From contig JALXXC010000015.1 in assembly GCA_025144245.1 (NCBI GenBank), forward strand, positions 1 through 48,936: DNA of 48,936 nt, given 5' to 3'. Below are positions 1 through 6,823 of this stretch, one piece after another (position 1 is the first letter of the stretch; every line of letters begins with the position of its first letter). Origin of the DNA: Corynebacterium sp. p3-SID1145 (lineage in GTDB: Bacteria > Actinomycetota > Actinomycetes > Mycobacteriales > Mycobacteriaceae). Made by a program: the position numbers and the translations under genes. Below the pieces are notes generated by a model that was given only the letters and a program-made list of their open reading frames with translations, searched no databases and was not told the origin of the DNA.

Positions 1-10
1 GTCCGTACAG

Positions 11-619
11 CTAGCCGACGGGCACCGGTGCCCCCTGCTCCGCTTCAACCTTCTCGCGTTCGCGGTCGGCGAAGCTCAAATCCTCGGCCGTTCCGGTGCG
101 CTCCACCACGCCGGATTCCCCGCCTGAGTTGGCAGGGCTGGTGGAGCTGCTGGAGGTGGTGGCGATTTCGCCGGTCTCTTCGACAATGTCGTCGCGGGTG
201 GTTTCCTCGACCTCGTTCATCCCCTTGACGGTGTGCTTCTGCACGCTGGTCGAGCGGGAGGACGCCTGGAAGCGGGTCAGCTCCAACGCGATCTGGTTCG
301 CCTTGATGATGTGCTTGTAGCGGGTCTTGCCCTCGGCATCGGTCCACTTGTCGGAGACGAGGCGCCCGACGACCACGACGGGCATGCCCTTCACAAGGGA
401 GACGTGGGTGTTGACGGCCAGCTGACCCCAGCACTCCACATCGATGTAGAGCAGGTCCGTGTCCGCCCACTGGGCGTTGCCGTTCTCGTCCTCGTTATCG
501 GTACGCACACGGCGGCTGGTGGCCACGCGCATCCGGGTCAGGGTGCTGCCGGTGTCGAAATTCTTGATCACCGGGTCGTCGGTGAGGTTGCCGGAAAGAG
601 TAATGGGAAGTTGGGACAT
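11..619 (-). CDS. ssb: single-stranded DNA-binding protein (paralogue lacking the acidic tip)
   Basis: A 202-aa OB-fold SSB. The N-terminal ~115 residues carry the family pattern: LSGNLTDDP at the start, a VECWGQLA strand near residue 62 and GMPVVVVGRL near 80. Such proteins coat single-stranded DNA during replication and repair. The tail from ~115 is low-complexity Ser/Thr/Glu and ends APVPVG, without the acidic DDDIPF-type tip through which the main bacterial SSB recruits partners, so this is probably a second SSB (mycobacterial SsbB-like) rather than the replicative one. The start ATG follows GAAAGG by 10 nt. A pair of consensus DnaA boxes lies about 120 bp upstream. SSB family call is firm; the specialised role is inference. 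Confidence 0.85.
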   Translation of the reverse strand: MSQLPITLSGNLTDDPVIKNFDTGSTLTRMRVATSRRVRTDNEDENGNAQWADTDLLYIDVECWGQLAVNTHVSLVKGMPVVVVGRLVSDKWTDAEGKTRYKHIIKANQIALELTRFQASSRSTSVQKHTVKGMNEVEETTRDDIVEETGEIATTSSSSTSPANSGGESGVVERTGTAEDLSFADREREKVEAEQGAPVPVG

Positions 620-735
620 GGTCAGTAGAACCTTTCATTGCGGTTGAGTTTCTTGTTCACCACCTGCCCCGATAAGGAGGCGGCGCTTCTAGCTTTTCCC
701 ACAATCCGGGTGCGCGCGAGCGCCCCAACGCGAAT

Positions 736-762
736 CTGTGGATAAGTCCCAGTTATCCACAG
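736..762. promoter_or_regulatory. inverted pair of consensus DnaA boxes
   Basis: A perfect 10-bp inverted repeat with a 7-nt centre: CTGTGGATAA (736-745) and TTATCCACAG (753-762). Each arm holds the consensus DnaA box TTATCCACA, in opposite orientation. It lies between ctiP and ssb, both leftward. No run of T follows, so a plain terminator is less likely. The rest of 620-772 holds the ssb leader and no gene. Confidence 0.6.
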
Positions 763-772
763 CGGGCCCGTT

Positions 773-2767
773 CTACTGACGCGGATTCTGCCCGTTCTTG
801 GTGCGCGCGGAGTACTGCGCGAGCATCTCGTTGTACGCCCGCCACTCCTCGTCGCCGGAATCCGCTTCCCGGCGGTCGATGGCTCTCGCGTCGGCGCGGT
901 CGTCGCGAAGCCAGCCCAGCAGAAGAATGACGAAGACAAGCGCCATGGGGAAACCGCCGGCCGCCCAACCGATGCCGCCTCCCACCTTCTGGTCGCGCAA
1001 CAGATCTGGGTTCCACGGCAGCTCGAGGTTCGTGTAGAAGTTCTCCGCCAGGATGAAATTGAGCTGCATCAGGTACACGCCCATGAACAGGTGGATGGGC
1101 ATGGAGAAGACGAACCACGCGAAGCGGATCACCGTAGAGCGGCGGTTCGGCACCTCGTCGGGCCCGATCAGGTCCCAGAAGTAGAAGTAGCCCGAGAGCA
1201 GGAAGACGGCGTTCATGATCAGGTGGCCGGCGTGCTCGGAGACCGCGAACTCGTAGAACGACGGGAAGACGTAGAGCACGTAGAAGACCACGAGGAACTG
1301 CACGGTGGACACCGGCGGGTAGGTGACCACCTTCAGGAAGGTGGATTCCTGGAACGCTTCCACCCATGCGCGCGGGTTGAACTCCCCTTCCGGGTACGCC
1401 TCCTTGACCAGGGTCAGCGGGGCGCCGAGCACGAGGAAGACCGGGACCACCATTGACAGCACCATGTGCACCACCATGTGGATGGAGAAGCTCGCGGGCA
1501 TGTACATGCCGATTCCGGATGACATCGTCAGCACCGTTGTCGCGCAGCCGGCCAACCACCATGCGGTGCGCGAATGGTCCCAGCCGTCGACGCGGCGGAC
1601 CAGGTGCAGGTAGTACACAGCTAGCAGCACGGCGATAACGCTGAAGAACATCTCGAAGCGCCAGATGCCGAAGACATTGGTCACCGTCGGGGCGACCTGG
1701 AGGTTGTAGCCCATCTGGATTTGCATCGGCGTCAGATCCGGCTCCAACGGGGCCGGCGGCGGGGTTCGGCCCATCGAAACAGCCACGCCCGTCACCGCCG
1801 CCATCACGAGCGTTTCGACGACCGCGAGGCGCACGAACAGTCGCGGCTTGGCATCCAGCTGCGGGATGGTGAGCTGGCGGTGAGCGAAGCCGAGCAACCC
1901 GAGCACGGCGAGGCCGATCACCTTGAGCAGCACGGTCCACCCGTAGGCGGTGGAGGTGAGATCGGAGAACTGCACGCGGATCAGGGCGTTGACCACGCCG
2001 GAGATCATCATCGTGAAGAAGGCGAACAGCGCCACCATCGAGTACCGGCGCACAGCCTGCGGCATGTGCGGGCCCAAGCGCCGCCCGTGGGCGATGAGCG
2101 CCAGCAGGCCGCCGACCCACACCATCATGAACACCAGGTGCCACAGGTAGGAGTTCGTGCCGTAATCGTGGTTGCCGCCTGATGCCGAGTGGCCCGACAG
2201 CCCCAATGGCACGACCGTGATCACCGCACCGATGAACAGCGGCACCTGGGAAGCCCACGAACCGCAGGCCAACCCCGCCACGGCGACAACCGCGGCGATC
2301 AGCCCCACGATCAGCCAGATCTTCGCCTCCGCCACACGGTCCAGCGCAGTGGCCCACATCTCCGGCGAGAAGATAACGTCGCCCAACGGCGTGCCAGAGG
2401 CGTCCGACAGCACCAGCGGAATCATCAGCACAGAAATGAGTGCCAACCCCGCGCTGGACCAGGATGCCGTGCGGGCGGCGAGGTGCCCGTCGACGGTGAG
2501 AGGGGCGTCGATAAGCTTCGTGCCCTTCGGCGGAATCATGAACGCGGAGAACATGAACGACCCGGTGGACAGCGCCGCCAGCAACCACGCGACGCCGCGC
2601 AACGCCGGCAACCCCGCGGTGGTTAGCGGACCCGGGTCCGGAATTCCCAGCGCGGCCAGCGAGCCCCCCACGAAACTGAACGACAACGCCCCGGCCACCA
2701 CGGCACCGGCGACCAGCACCGCGAGATAGACCGGCCAGGCCGACTGCACTGCTTGCTTACGCGACAT
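773..2767 (-). CDS. ctiP: CopD/CtaG fusion membrane protein (copper delivery to cytochrome oxidase)
   Basis: A 664-aa very hydrophobic protein with about 16 possible membrane helices. The N-terminal half resembles the CopD copper-import family (a conserved His region at SGHSASGGNHDYG followed by WHLVFMMVWVGGL). The C-terminal half resembles CtaG/caa3-oxidase assembly proteins (SIHMVVHMVLSMVVPVFLVLGAPLTL; SEHAGHLIMNAVFLLSGYFYFWDLIGPD). The corynebacterial protein of this build is CtiP, needed to supply copper to the aa3 oxidase whose subunit I is encoded at 29773-31572. A longer reading frame starts at 2836, but the ATG at 2767 has a -10 at the leaderless distance and begins MSRKQ as expected before the first helix. 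The symbol rests on architecture; metal specificity is inferred. Confidence 0.8.
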   Translation of the reverse strand: MSRKQAVQSAWPVYLAVLVAGAVVAGALSFSFVGGSLAALGIPDPGPLTTAGLPALRGVAWLLAALSTGSFMFSAFMIPPKGTKLIDAPLTVDGHLAARTASWSSAGLALISVLMIPLVLSDASGTPLGDVIFSPEMWATALDRVAEAKIWLIVGLIAAVVAVAGLACGSWASQVPLFIGAVITVVPLGLSGHSASGGNHDYGTNSYLWHLVFMMVWVGGLLALIAHGRRLGPHMPQAVRRYSMVALFAFFTMMISGVVNALIRVQFSDLTSTAYGWTVLLKVIGLAVLGLLGFAHRQLTIPQLDAKPRLFVRLAVVETLVMAAVTGVAVSMGRTPPPAPLEPDLTPMQIQMGYNLQVAPTVTNVFGIWRFEMFFSVIAVLLAVYYLHLVRRVDGWDHSRTAWWLAGCATTVLTMSSGIGMYMPASFSIHMVVHMVLSMVVPVFLVLGAPLTLVKEAYPEGEFNPRAWVEAFQESTFLKVVTYPPVSTVQFLVVFYVLYVFPSFYEFAVSEHAGHLIMNAVFLLSGYFYFWDLIGPDEVPNRRSTVIRFAWFVFSMPIHLFMGVYLMQLNFILAENFYTNLELPWNPDLLRDQKVGGGIGWAAGGFPMALVFVILLLGWLRDDRADARAIDRREADSGDEEWRAYNEMLAQYSARTKNGQNPRQ

Positions 2768-2774
2768 GGCAATC

Positions 2775-2780
2775 ACCCTA
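2775..2780 (-). promoter_or_regulatory. -10 hexamer TAGGGT, leaderless ctiP
   Basis: TAGGGT is separated from the ATG at 2767 by exactly 7 nt, so transcription would start at the start codon. Confidence 0.5.
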
Positions 2781-2859
2781 CTTTCGATGGACTGCAATAT
2801 GGAAAGCCGCCCGCCGTGCGTTACGATGATCTCCACCGCGCGCGCACCGCGCCGGTAAA

Positions 2860-2933
2860 GCCTCCATAGCTCAGTGGATTAGAGCATCCGGTTTCTACCC
2901 GGCTGGTCGCGGGTTCGAATCCTGCTGGGGGCG
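2860..2933 (+). tRNA. tRNA-Arg (UCU)
   Basis: The acceptor stem GCCTCCA pairs with TGGGGGC (one wobble), followed by TA and the D arm GCTC...GAGC. The anticodon loop TTTCTAC gives anticodon TCT. The T arm is GCGGG-TTCGAAT-CCTGC. CCA is not encoded. It lies between the divergent ctiP and the SMI1-family gene. Confidence 0.93.
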
Positions 2934-3002
2934 CAGCTTCCATTGCGCACTGAAATATACATTCTACGTGCGACAACGCGCGACAAGTGCGCCGCGTGAA
3001 AT

Positions 3003-3008
3003 TACGAT
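3003..3008 (+). promoter_or_regulatory. -10 hexamer TACGAT deciding the SMI1-family start
   Basis: TACGAT, then 7 nt, then ATG at 3016. An in-frame ATG at 3007 overlaps the hexamer and would lie upstream of the transcription start. Confidence 0.5.
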
Positions 3009-3015
3009 GAGGGCC

Positions 3016-3651
3016 ATGAAGAGCACGTTCACGATCACAGCGACTCTCAACGAACTCGAATTTCTCATGGGCACCGTTTACCCGCCGGCGTTCATGGCTT
3101 TAGGCGACGGGATGGCGCTCGCCGACATCCAGCGGACGGTGAACGCGTATTCGCCGCTGCTGGAAAAAGCCGGCGTCGATTTCCCCTCCGAGCTGGTCGA
3201 GCTGTACCACTGGCACAACGGCTCGAACCGCACGGACATCATCGGCCCAGTCCAGCTACTCAGCCTCGAGGAGGCATTAGAGACATGGCGCGCGCTTATC
3301 GACGCTAAAGACACCGAATTCCCCTCCGATGCCTGGTACTACCCGAGCTGGATTCCCTTCGCTAAATCCTGGTCCGACTGTTATCTGTGCATTGACGCCA
3401 AGGGAGTTGCCGGCGGCAACCGCGGCCAGATCGTGGAATTCGAACGTGACCACCCGATGCGGACTATTCAGGCGCTCTACATGCGGGATTGGTTCCAATG
3501 CGTGGTGGATGATTACTCGCTGGAGGAATACACCCGAACCCATGGAATCCCCGCCGGCGAGGAGGGCGAGGACGGTCTCTACGACTACGACCCAGAGGAG
3601 CCGCCGGAGGGGCCGAGCTGCTACATCAACCACTTCAAGGCGGGAGCATAG
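3016..3651 (+). CDS. SMI1/KNR4 (SUKH) family protein
   Basis: A 211-aa acidic soluble protein with the SUKH pattern: PSELVELYHWHNGS near residue 60, then IPFAKSWSDCYLCIDAKG and GQIVEFERDHP in the middle, and a Glu/Asp/Pro-rich tail. SUKH proteins are often immunity proteins of polymorphic toxin systems, but some are housekeeping proteins. No toxin gene is visible beside it: the left neighbour is tRNA-Arg and the right neighbour is panD, 33 bp away. No signal peptide or membrane segment is seen. Alternative starts at 3007 and 2968 exist; 3016 has the best promoter geometry. Fold assignment is fairly sure; function is unknown. Confidence 0.7.
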   Translation: MKSTFTITATLNELEFLMGTVYPPAFMALGDGMALADIQRTVNAYSPLLEKAGVDFPSELVELYHWHNGSNRTDIIGPVQLLSLEEALETWRALIDAKDTEFPSDAWYYPSWIPFAKSWSDCYLCIDAKGVAGGNRGQIVEFERDHPMRTIQALYMRDWFQCVVDDYSLEEYTRTHGIPAGEEGEDGLYDYDPEEPPEGPSCYINHFKAGA

Positions 3652-3670
3652 CCTCAAACTACAGGTGGAG

Positions 3671-3676
3671 TAACCT
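3671..3676 (+). promoter_or_regulatory. -10 hexamer TAACCT, leaderless panD
   Basis: TAACCT lies 8 nt before the GTG at 3685. A GGAG at 3667-3670 is 14 nt away, too far for an efficient ribosome-binding site. Confidence 0.45.
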
Positions 3677-3684
3677 TTCTAACC

Positions 3685-4104
3685 GTGTTCCGCACCATGT
3701 TGAAGTCCAAGATTCACCGCGCCACGGTCACTCAAGCAGATCTGCACTACGTAGGGTCCTGCACGATCGACGCTGACCTGATGAAGGCAGCCGATCTGCT
3801 CGAAGGCGAGCAGATTGACATCGTCGACATTGACAACGGCAACCGCCTCACCACTTACGCCATCACAGGTGAGGCCGGCTCGGGCGTGATCGGCATCAAC
3901 GGCGCCGCCGCGCGCATGATCAACCCCGGCGACCTAGTGATCATCATCGGTTACGCCCAGTATTCCGAGGAGGAACTGGAACACTACAGCCCGCGCATCG
4001 TTTTTGTCGACGAGAACAACGCACAGATCGAATACGGCCACGACCCGGCCCACGCCCCGGACGGTTCGGGCCTGAGAGATCCCCGGCACCCCGAGGACAA
4101 CTAA
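3685..4104 (+). CDS. panD: aspartate 1-decarboxylase
   Basis: A 139-aa pyruvoyl enzyme that makes beta-alanine from L-aspartate for pantothenate synthesis. The self-cleavage site is plain: Gly24-Ser25 in [11 protein letters not shown]; Ser25 becomes the pyruvoyl group. Lys9 (MLKSKIHRA) and the [19 protein letters not shown] segment near 72-91 are also diagnostic. Length is normal, with a short charged C-terminal extension. The start is a GTG; an in-frame ATG four codons on would still keep Lys9 near the N-terminus. panC and panB are not in the window. Confidence 0.95.
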   Translation: MFRTMLKSKIHRATVTQADLHYVGSCTIDADLMKAADLLEGEQIDIVDIDNGNRLTTYAITGEAGSGVIGINGAAARMINPGDLVIIIGYAQYSEEELEHYSPRIVFVDENNAQIEYGHDPAHAPDGSGLRDPRHPEDN

Positions 4105-4145
4105 TTTCGCCGATTTTTCACCCCAGCTTTCACCAGCACAAACAC

Positions 4146-4178
4146 TGCCGTCCATAGCTTCTGCGGGGCGGCATTTTT
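4146..4178 (+). terminator. intrinsic terminator after panD
   Basis: TGCCGTCC pairs imperfectly with GGGGCGGCA across a short loop and is followed by TTTTT at 4174-4178. Confidence 0.6.
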
Positions 4179-4189
4179 CGTGCGCGATC

Positions 4190-4247
4190 TTGACGGCTTA
4201 TCGAATAGCGATATTATCGAATTGCGACAACATCGAAAGTCGATAAG
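4190..4247 (+). promoter_or_regulatory. promoter with repeated TTATCGA operators
   Basis: TTGACG (4190-4195), a 16-nt spacer and TATTAT (4212-4217) form a good vegetative promoter. Two near-identical direct repeats, TTATCGAATAGCGA (4198-4211) and TTATCGAATTGCGA (4214-4227), lie exactly 16 bp apart over the spacer and -10. A third TTATCGA lies inverted at 4241-4247. AAAGGA at 4248-4253 is the ribosome-binding site of the next gene. The layout suggests repression, possibly by the XRE protein encoded downstream. Confidence 0.6.
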
Positions 4248-4261
4248 AAAGGATCGAAGCC

Positions 4262-4858
4262 ATGGGCACGCAAGAAACGAACCCGACCAACTCCCCCACT
4301 CCGGCACCACAACCGCGCCCGCCGAAGAAGGACAAGAGCACGAATATTTCGTGGGCCGATGTGCTCACCGTCGCCATCGCATTGGCATGGATCCTCCCAG
4401 AGATCGTTGCGCTGGCATCGCACGGCATCATCTCCACCCGCCTCTCCCCCGCAGTCGCGGGCGGACTGCACTTCGCCGATCTCGATTCGGGTCCGCAGAC
4501 CCTCTACACCGTCGCGCTCGCACTGAAGTTCATTGGCATACTCGCCGCAGTGTTCCTGGTCACCAACACGTTCAGCGACATGGAGAAAGGAGAGTTCTTC
4601 ACAGAGAAGAATTCGCGTCGCCTCACAGCCGCATGGATCAGCATCTTCGTTTTCTTCATTGCACGCCTCGGCCTGGAGGGCATGGCCAATAACTGGGCAG
4701 CAACGCAGCTGGGAATCGACTGGTGGCAGGATCCGGGCACCACGACCCCGCTCTCCGACTTGGCCCCGGCACTGGTTCTCGCCTGCGTCCTCGCCGCACT
4801 GGCAACCGCCCTGCGCCGCGGTGCCAAGCTCGAAGAGGACGTGGACGGCCTTGTCTAA
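4262..4858 (+). CDS. DUF2975-family membrane protein
   Basis: A 198-aa protein with four likely membrane segments (about 33-52, 78-100, 118-138 and 160-180) after a Pro/Lys-rich cytoplasmic N-terminus. The loop after helix two, FSDMEKGEFFTEKNSRRL, is the typical DUF2975 stretch before helix three. DUF2975 genes are almost always followed by a small XRE regulator, as here with an 8-bp overlap. The molecular function of the family is unknown. The ATG has a clear AAAGGA 8 nt upstream. Confidence 0.8.
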   Translation: MGTQETNPTNSPTPAPQPRPPKKDKSTNISWADVLTVAIALAWILPEIVALASHGIISTRLSPAVAGGLHFADLDSGPQTLYTVALALKFIGILAAVFLVTNTFSDMEKGEFFTEKNSRRLTAAWISIFVFFIARLGLEGMANNWAATQLGIDWWQDPGTTTPLSDLAPALVLACVLAALATALRRGAKLEEDVDGLV

Positions 4859-5087
4859 ACCGAATCCCGAACCCACGGTGGTCTGCCACCTCGACGAACT
4901 AATGGCCGAACGCGGAATCACCGGCGCGGCTCTCGCCGAACAAGTGGGCATCACCCCCGTCAACCTCTCCGTTCTGAAAAATAACCGAGCGAAAGCCGTC
5001 CGCTTCACCACCCTCGCGGCGATCTGCCAGGCGCTCGACTGCCAGCCCGGCGACGTCTTCTCCGTCGGCATCCCCGAATCCGAGTAG
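4851..5087 (+). CDS. small XRE/Cro-type helix-turn-helix regulator
   Basis: About 78 aa and almost wholly a DNA-binding domain. ITGAALAEQVGITPVNLSVLKNN forms the helix-turn-helix and VRFTTLAAICQALDCQPGDVF is the conserved end of the YozG-like family that pairs with DUF2975 proteins. It is translationally coupled to the upstream gene. The start is uncertain: TTG at 4851 (overlapping the previous stop), GTG at 4878 or ATG at 4902. The GTG gives the most family-like N-terminus. It probably regulates its own promoter through the TTATCGA repeats at 4198-4247; this is inference. Confidence 0.8.
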   Translation: MSKPNPEPTVVCHLDELMAERGITGAALAEQVGITPVNLSVLKNNRAKAVRFTTLAAICQALDCQPGDVFSVGIPESE

Positions 5088-5097
5088 CTGGCACCTG

Positions 5098-5103
5098 TAG
5101 GCT
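5098..5103 (+). promoter_or_regulatory. -10 hexamer TAGGCT, leaderless cmrA
   Basis: TAGGCT, 7 nt, then ATG at 5111. Confidence 0.5.
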
Positions 5104-5110
5104 CGCAGGC

Positions 5111-5911
5111 ATGAGTTTCCCCTCCCCCGCACGCGATTCCTACGCCTTGGTCACCGGCGCGAGCCAAGGCATCGGCGAGGCCATGGCACGTGATTTCGCC
5201 GCCGAAGGCCACAACCTCATCATCGTCGCACGCCGCGAAGACGTCCTGACACAGCTCGCCCACGAACTCTCCGCCGCACACAACGTCGACGTCATCGTCG
5301 CCGCACACGATCTATCAGTGAGCGATAACGTCGATAAGCTTCTTTCGCTTATCGACGAAAAACACATCTCCATCTGCGTCAACTCCGCCGGCATCGCCTC
5401 CTTCGGCCCGTTCATGGACCAGGACTGGACCTACGAGACGAACCAGTTCAACCTGAACGCGACGGCGGTCTTCCGCATCACCAAAGCCGTCCTCGACCAA
5501 ATGGTGCCCCGGGGCGAAGGCGCCCTCTGCAATGTCGGCTCCGCCGCCGGCAATGTGCCGATCCCGAACAACGCCACCTATGTGCTCACCAAAGCCGGCG
5601 TGAACGCGTTCACCGAAGCCCTCCACTACGAACTGAAGAAGACCGGGGTGCACTGCACCCTTCTGGCTCCCGGTCCAGTCCGCGATGCAGTGATCCCCGA
5701 AGAAGAAAAGTCCATCGTGGACAAAGTCGTGCCCGATTTCCTCTGGACCACCTACGAGTCCTGCTCCCGCGAGACCATCGACGCAATGAAGAAGAACCGC
5801 CGCCGCATCACGCCCGGCCCACTGTCGAAGGCCATGGACTTCGTCTCCTCGTATGCTCCACGCGGTGCGCTCGCACCGGTGATGGGCTGGTTCTACGCCA
5901 AGATGGGCTAG
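5111..5911 (+). CDS. cmrA: short-chain dehydrogenase, probable mycolate reductase CmrA
   Basis: A 266-aa SDR. Cofactor motif TGASQGIG at 15-22, NSAG at 91-94, and the catalytic set Ser144, Tyr157 and Lys161 ([21 protein letters not shown]). The tail VVPDFLW...[28 protein letters not shown] matches what I recall of Rv2509. CmrA reduces the beta-keto group of newly condensed mycolates to the mature 3-hydroxy form. The gene pairs with orn just downstream, as Rv2509 and Rv2511 do. A generic SDR role cannot be excluded from sequence alone, but motif and synteny agree. Confidence 0.85.
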   Translation: MSFPSPARDSYALVTGASQGIGEAMARDFAAEGHNLIIVARREDVLTQLAHELSAAHNVDVIVAAHDLSVSDNVDKLLSLIDEKHISICVNSAGIASFGPFMDQDWTYETNQFNLNATAVFRITKAVLDQMVPRGEGALCNVGSAAGNVPIPNNATYVLTKAGVNAFTEALHYELKKTGVHCTLLAPGPVRDAVIPEEEKSIVDKVVPDFLWTTYESCSRETIDAMKKNRRRITPGPLSKAMDFVSSYAPRGALAPVMGWFYAKMG

Positions 5912-5914
5912 CGT
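5909..5914 (+). promoter_or_regulatory. -10 hexamer TAGCGT containing the cmrA stop codon
   Basis: The TAG stop of cmrA (5909-5911) is the first half of TAGCGT, which sits 7 nt before the orn ATG at 5922. This favours 5922 over a GTG at 5913. Confidence 0.5.
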
Positions 5915-5921
5915 GGGCTCC

Positions 5922-6554
5922 ATGAGTGAAGCACTGGCCGCAAAAGACGACCGCATTGTCTGGGTCGATTTGGAAATGACGGGGCTGGACCCCGACCGCC
6001 ACGTCATCGTGGAGGTCGCGGCCTTGGTCACCGATGCCGAACTGAACATCCTCGATGACGGTATCGACCTCGTCGTCCACGCCACCGACGACCAGTTGGC
6101 GGAGATGGACGATTTCGTTACCGAAATGCACGGTTCCTCCGGGCTTACCGAGCAGATCAAGGCCTCCACCGTCACGATCAAAGAGGCGGAAGACGCGGTG
6201 CTGGGGCTCGTGGAAAAGCACTGCAGCGAGCACCGTCCCCCGCTGGCCGGCAATTCCATCGCCACGGACCGCTCCTTCATCCGCGCGCAGATGCCGCGCC
6301 TGGATGCGGCGCTGCACTACCGCATGATCGACGTCTCCACCGTCAAGGAGCTCACCCGCCGCTGGTTCCCCAAGGCCTACTACAACCAGCCGGACAAGGG
6401 CATGGCACACCGCGCCCTGGCCGATATTGTCGAGTCCATCCGCGAGCTCGACTACTACCGCCGCAGCGTGTTCGTGCCCGCCCCGGGCCCCACCTCCTCT
6501 GAAGCAAGCGAGAGCACCAAGGCCGCGACCGCCGCGTACCAGCAGTTTTTGTAA
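5922..6554 (+). CDS. orn: oligoribonuclease
   Basis: A 210-aa DEDDh 3'-5' exoribonuclease that finishes RNA decay by cutting oligonucleotides of 2-5 nt and that also degrades pGpG-type dinucleotides. The catalytic set is visible: Asp16 and Glu18 in [10 protein letters not shown], Asp116 in [10 protein letters not shown], and His163 and Asp168 in [19 protein letters not shown] and [12 protein letters not shown] are typical of Orn rather than other RNase T relatives. A Ser/Thr/Ala-rich extension of about 25 residues follows the domain. It lies 10 bp after cmrA. Confidence 0.95.
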   Translation: MSEALAAKDDRIVWVDLEMTGLDPDRHVIVEVAALVTDAELNILDDGIDLVVHATDDQLAEMDDFVTEMHGSSGLTEQIKASTVTIKEAEDAVLGLVEKHCSEHRPPLAGNSIATDRSFIRAQMPRLDAALHYRMIDVSTVKELTRRWFPKAYYNQPDKGMAHRALADIVESIRELDYYRRSVFVPAPGPTSSEASESTKAATAAYQQFL

Positions 6555-6602
6555 AAGCGAGCGCGTGAACTAATGTAGAAACCCGCTGCAATTCGCAGCG
6601 AT

Positions 6603-6676
6603 GGTGGCTGTAGTTCAGCTGGTAGAGCACCAGGTTGTGATCCTGGGTGTCGCGGGTTCGAGCCCCGTCAGCCACC
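6603..6676 (+). tRNA. tRNA-His (GUG)
   Basis: Acceptor GTGGCTG pairs with CAGCCAC. An extra G at 6603 pairs with the discriminator C at 6676, the hallmark of tRNA-His. The anticodon loop TTGTGAT gives GTG. The first 21 nt, with 23 bp upstream of the gene, recur at 8560-8603. Confidence 0.95.
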
Positions 6677-6683
6677 CCAAAAG

Positions 6684-6719
6684 ATACCCCGTGATCTGCA
6701 GAAACAGGTTGCGGGGTAT
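6684..6719 (+). terminator. hairpin after tRNA-His
   Basis: ATACCCCG and CGGGGTAT form a stem around a loop of about 20 nt, followed by a weakly T-rich stretch. It probably ends the tRNA transcript. Confidence 0.45.
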
Positions 6720-6823
6720 ATTGCTCTTCGGTGTCCGGCCACCACCCCTCCCGTGATCCTGGCCGACAGCGCCAAGCAGAGCGAGTGCGGAATAGTTGTC
6801 GGCGCCGCCACGTTGATGGAAGC

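Noticed and set aside
736..762. Chromosomal origin of replication because of DnaA boxes
   Set aside because: Only two boxes, no AT-rich unwinding region, and none of the usual oriC neighbours (dnaA, dnaN, rpmH).
753..2588. Long second-frame reading frame opposite or within ctiP
   Set aside because: It follows the wobble bias of the real gene in another frame, is Arg/Gly/Pro-rich and has no recognisable domain. The same holds for the other long overlapping frames in the window, for example 19911-21473, 30358-31590, 31775-34460 and 42920-44536.
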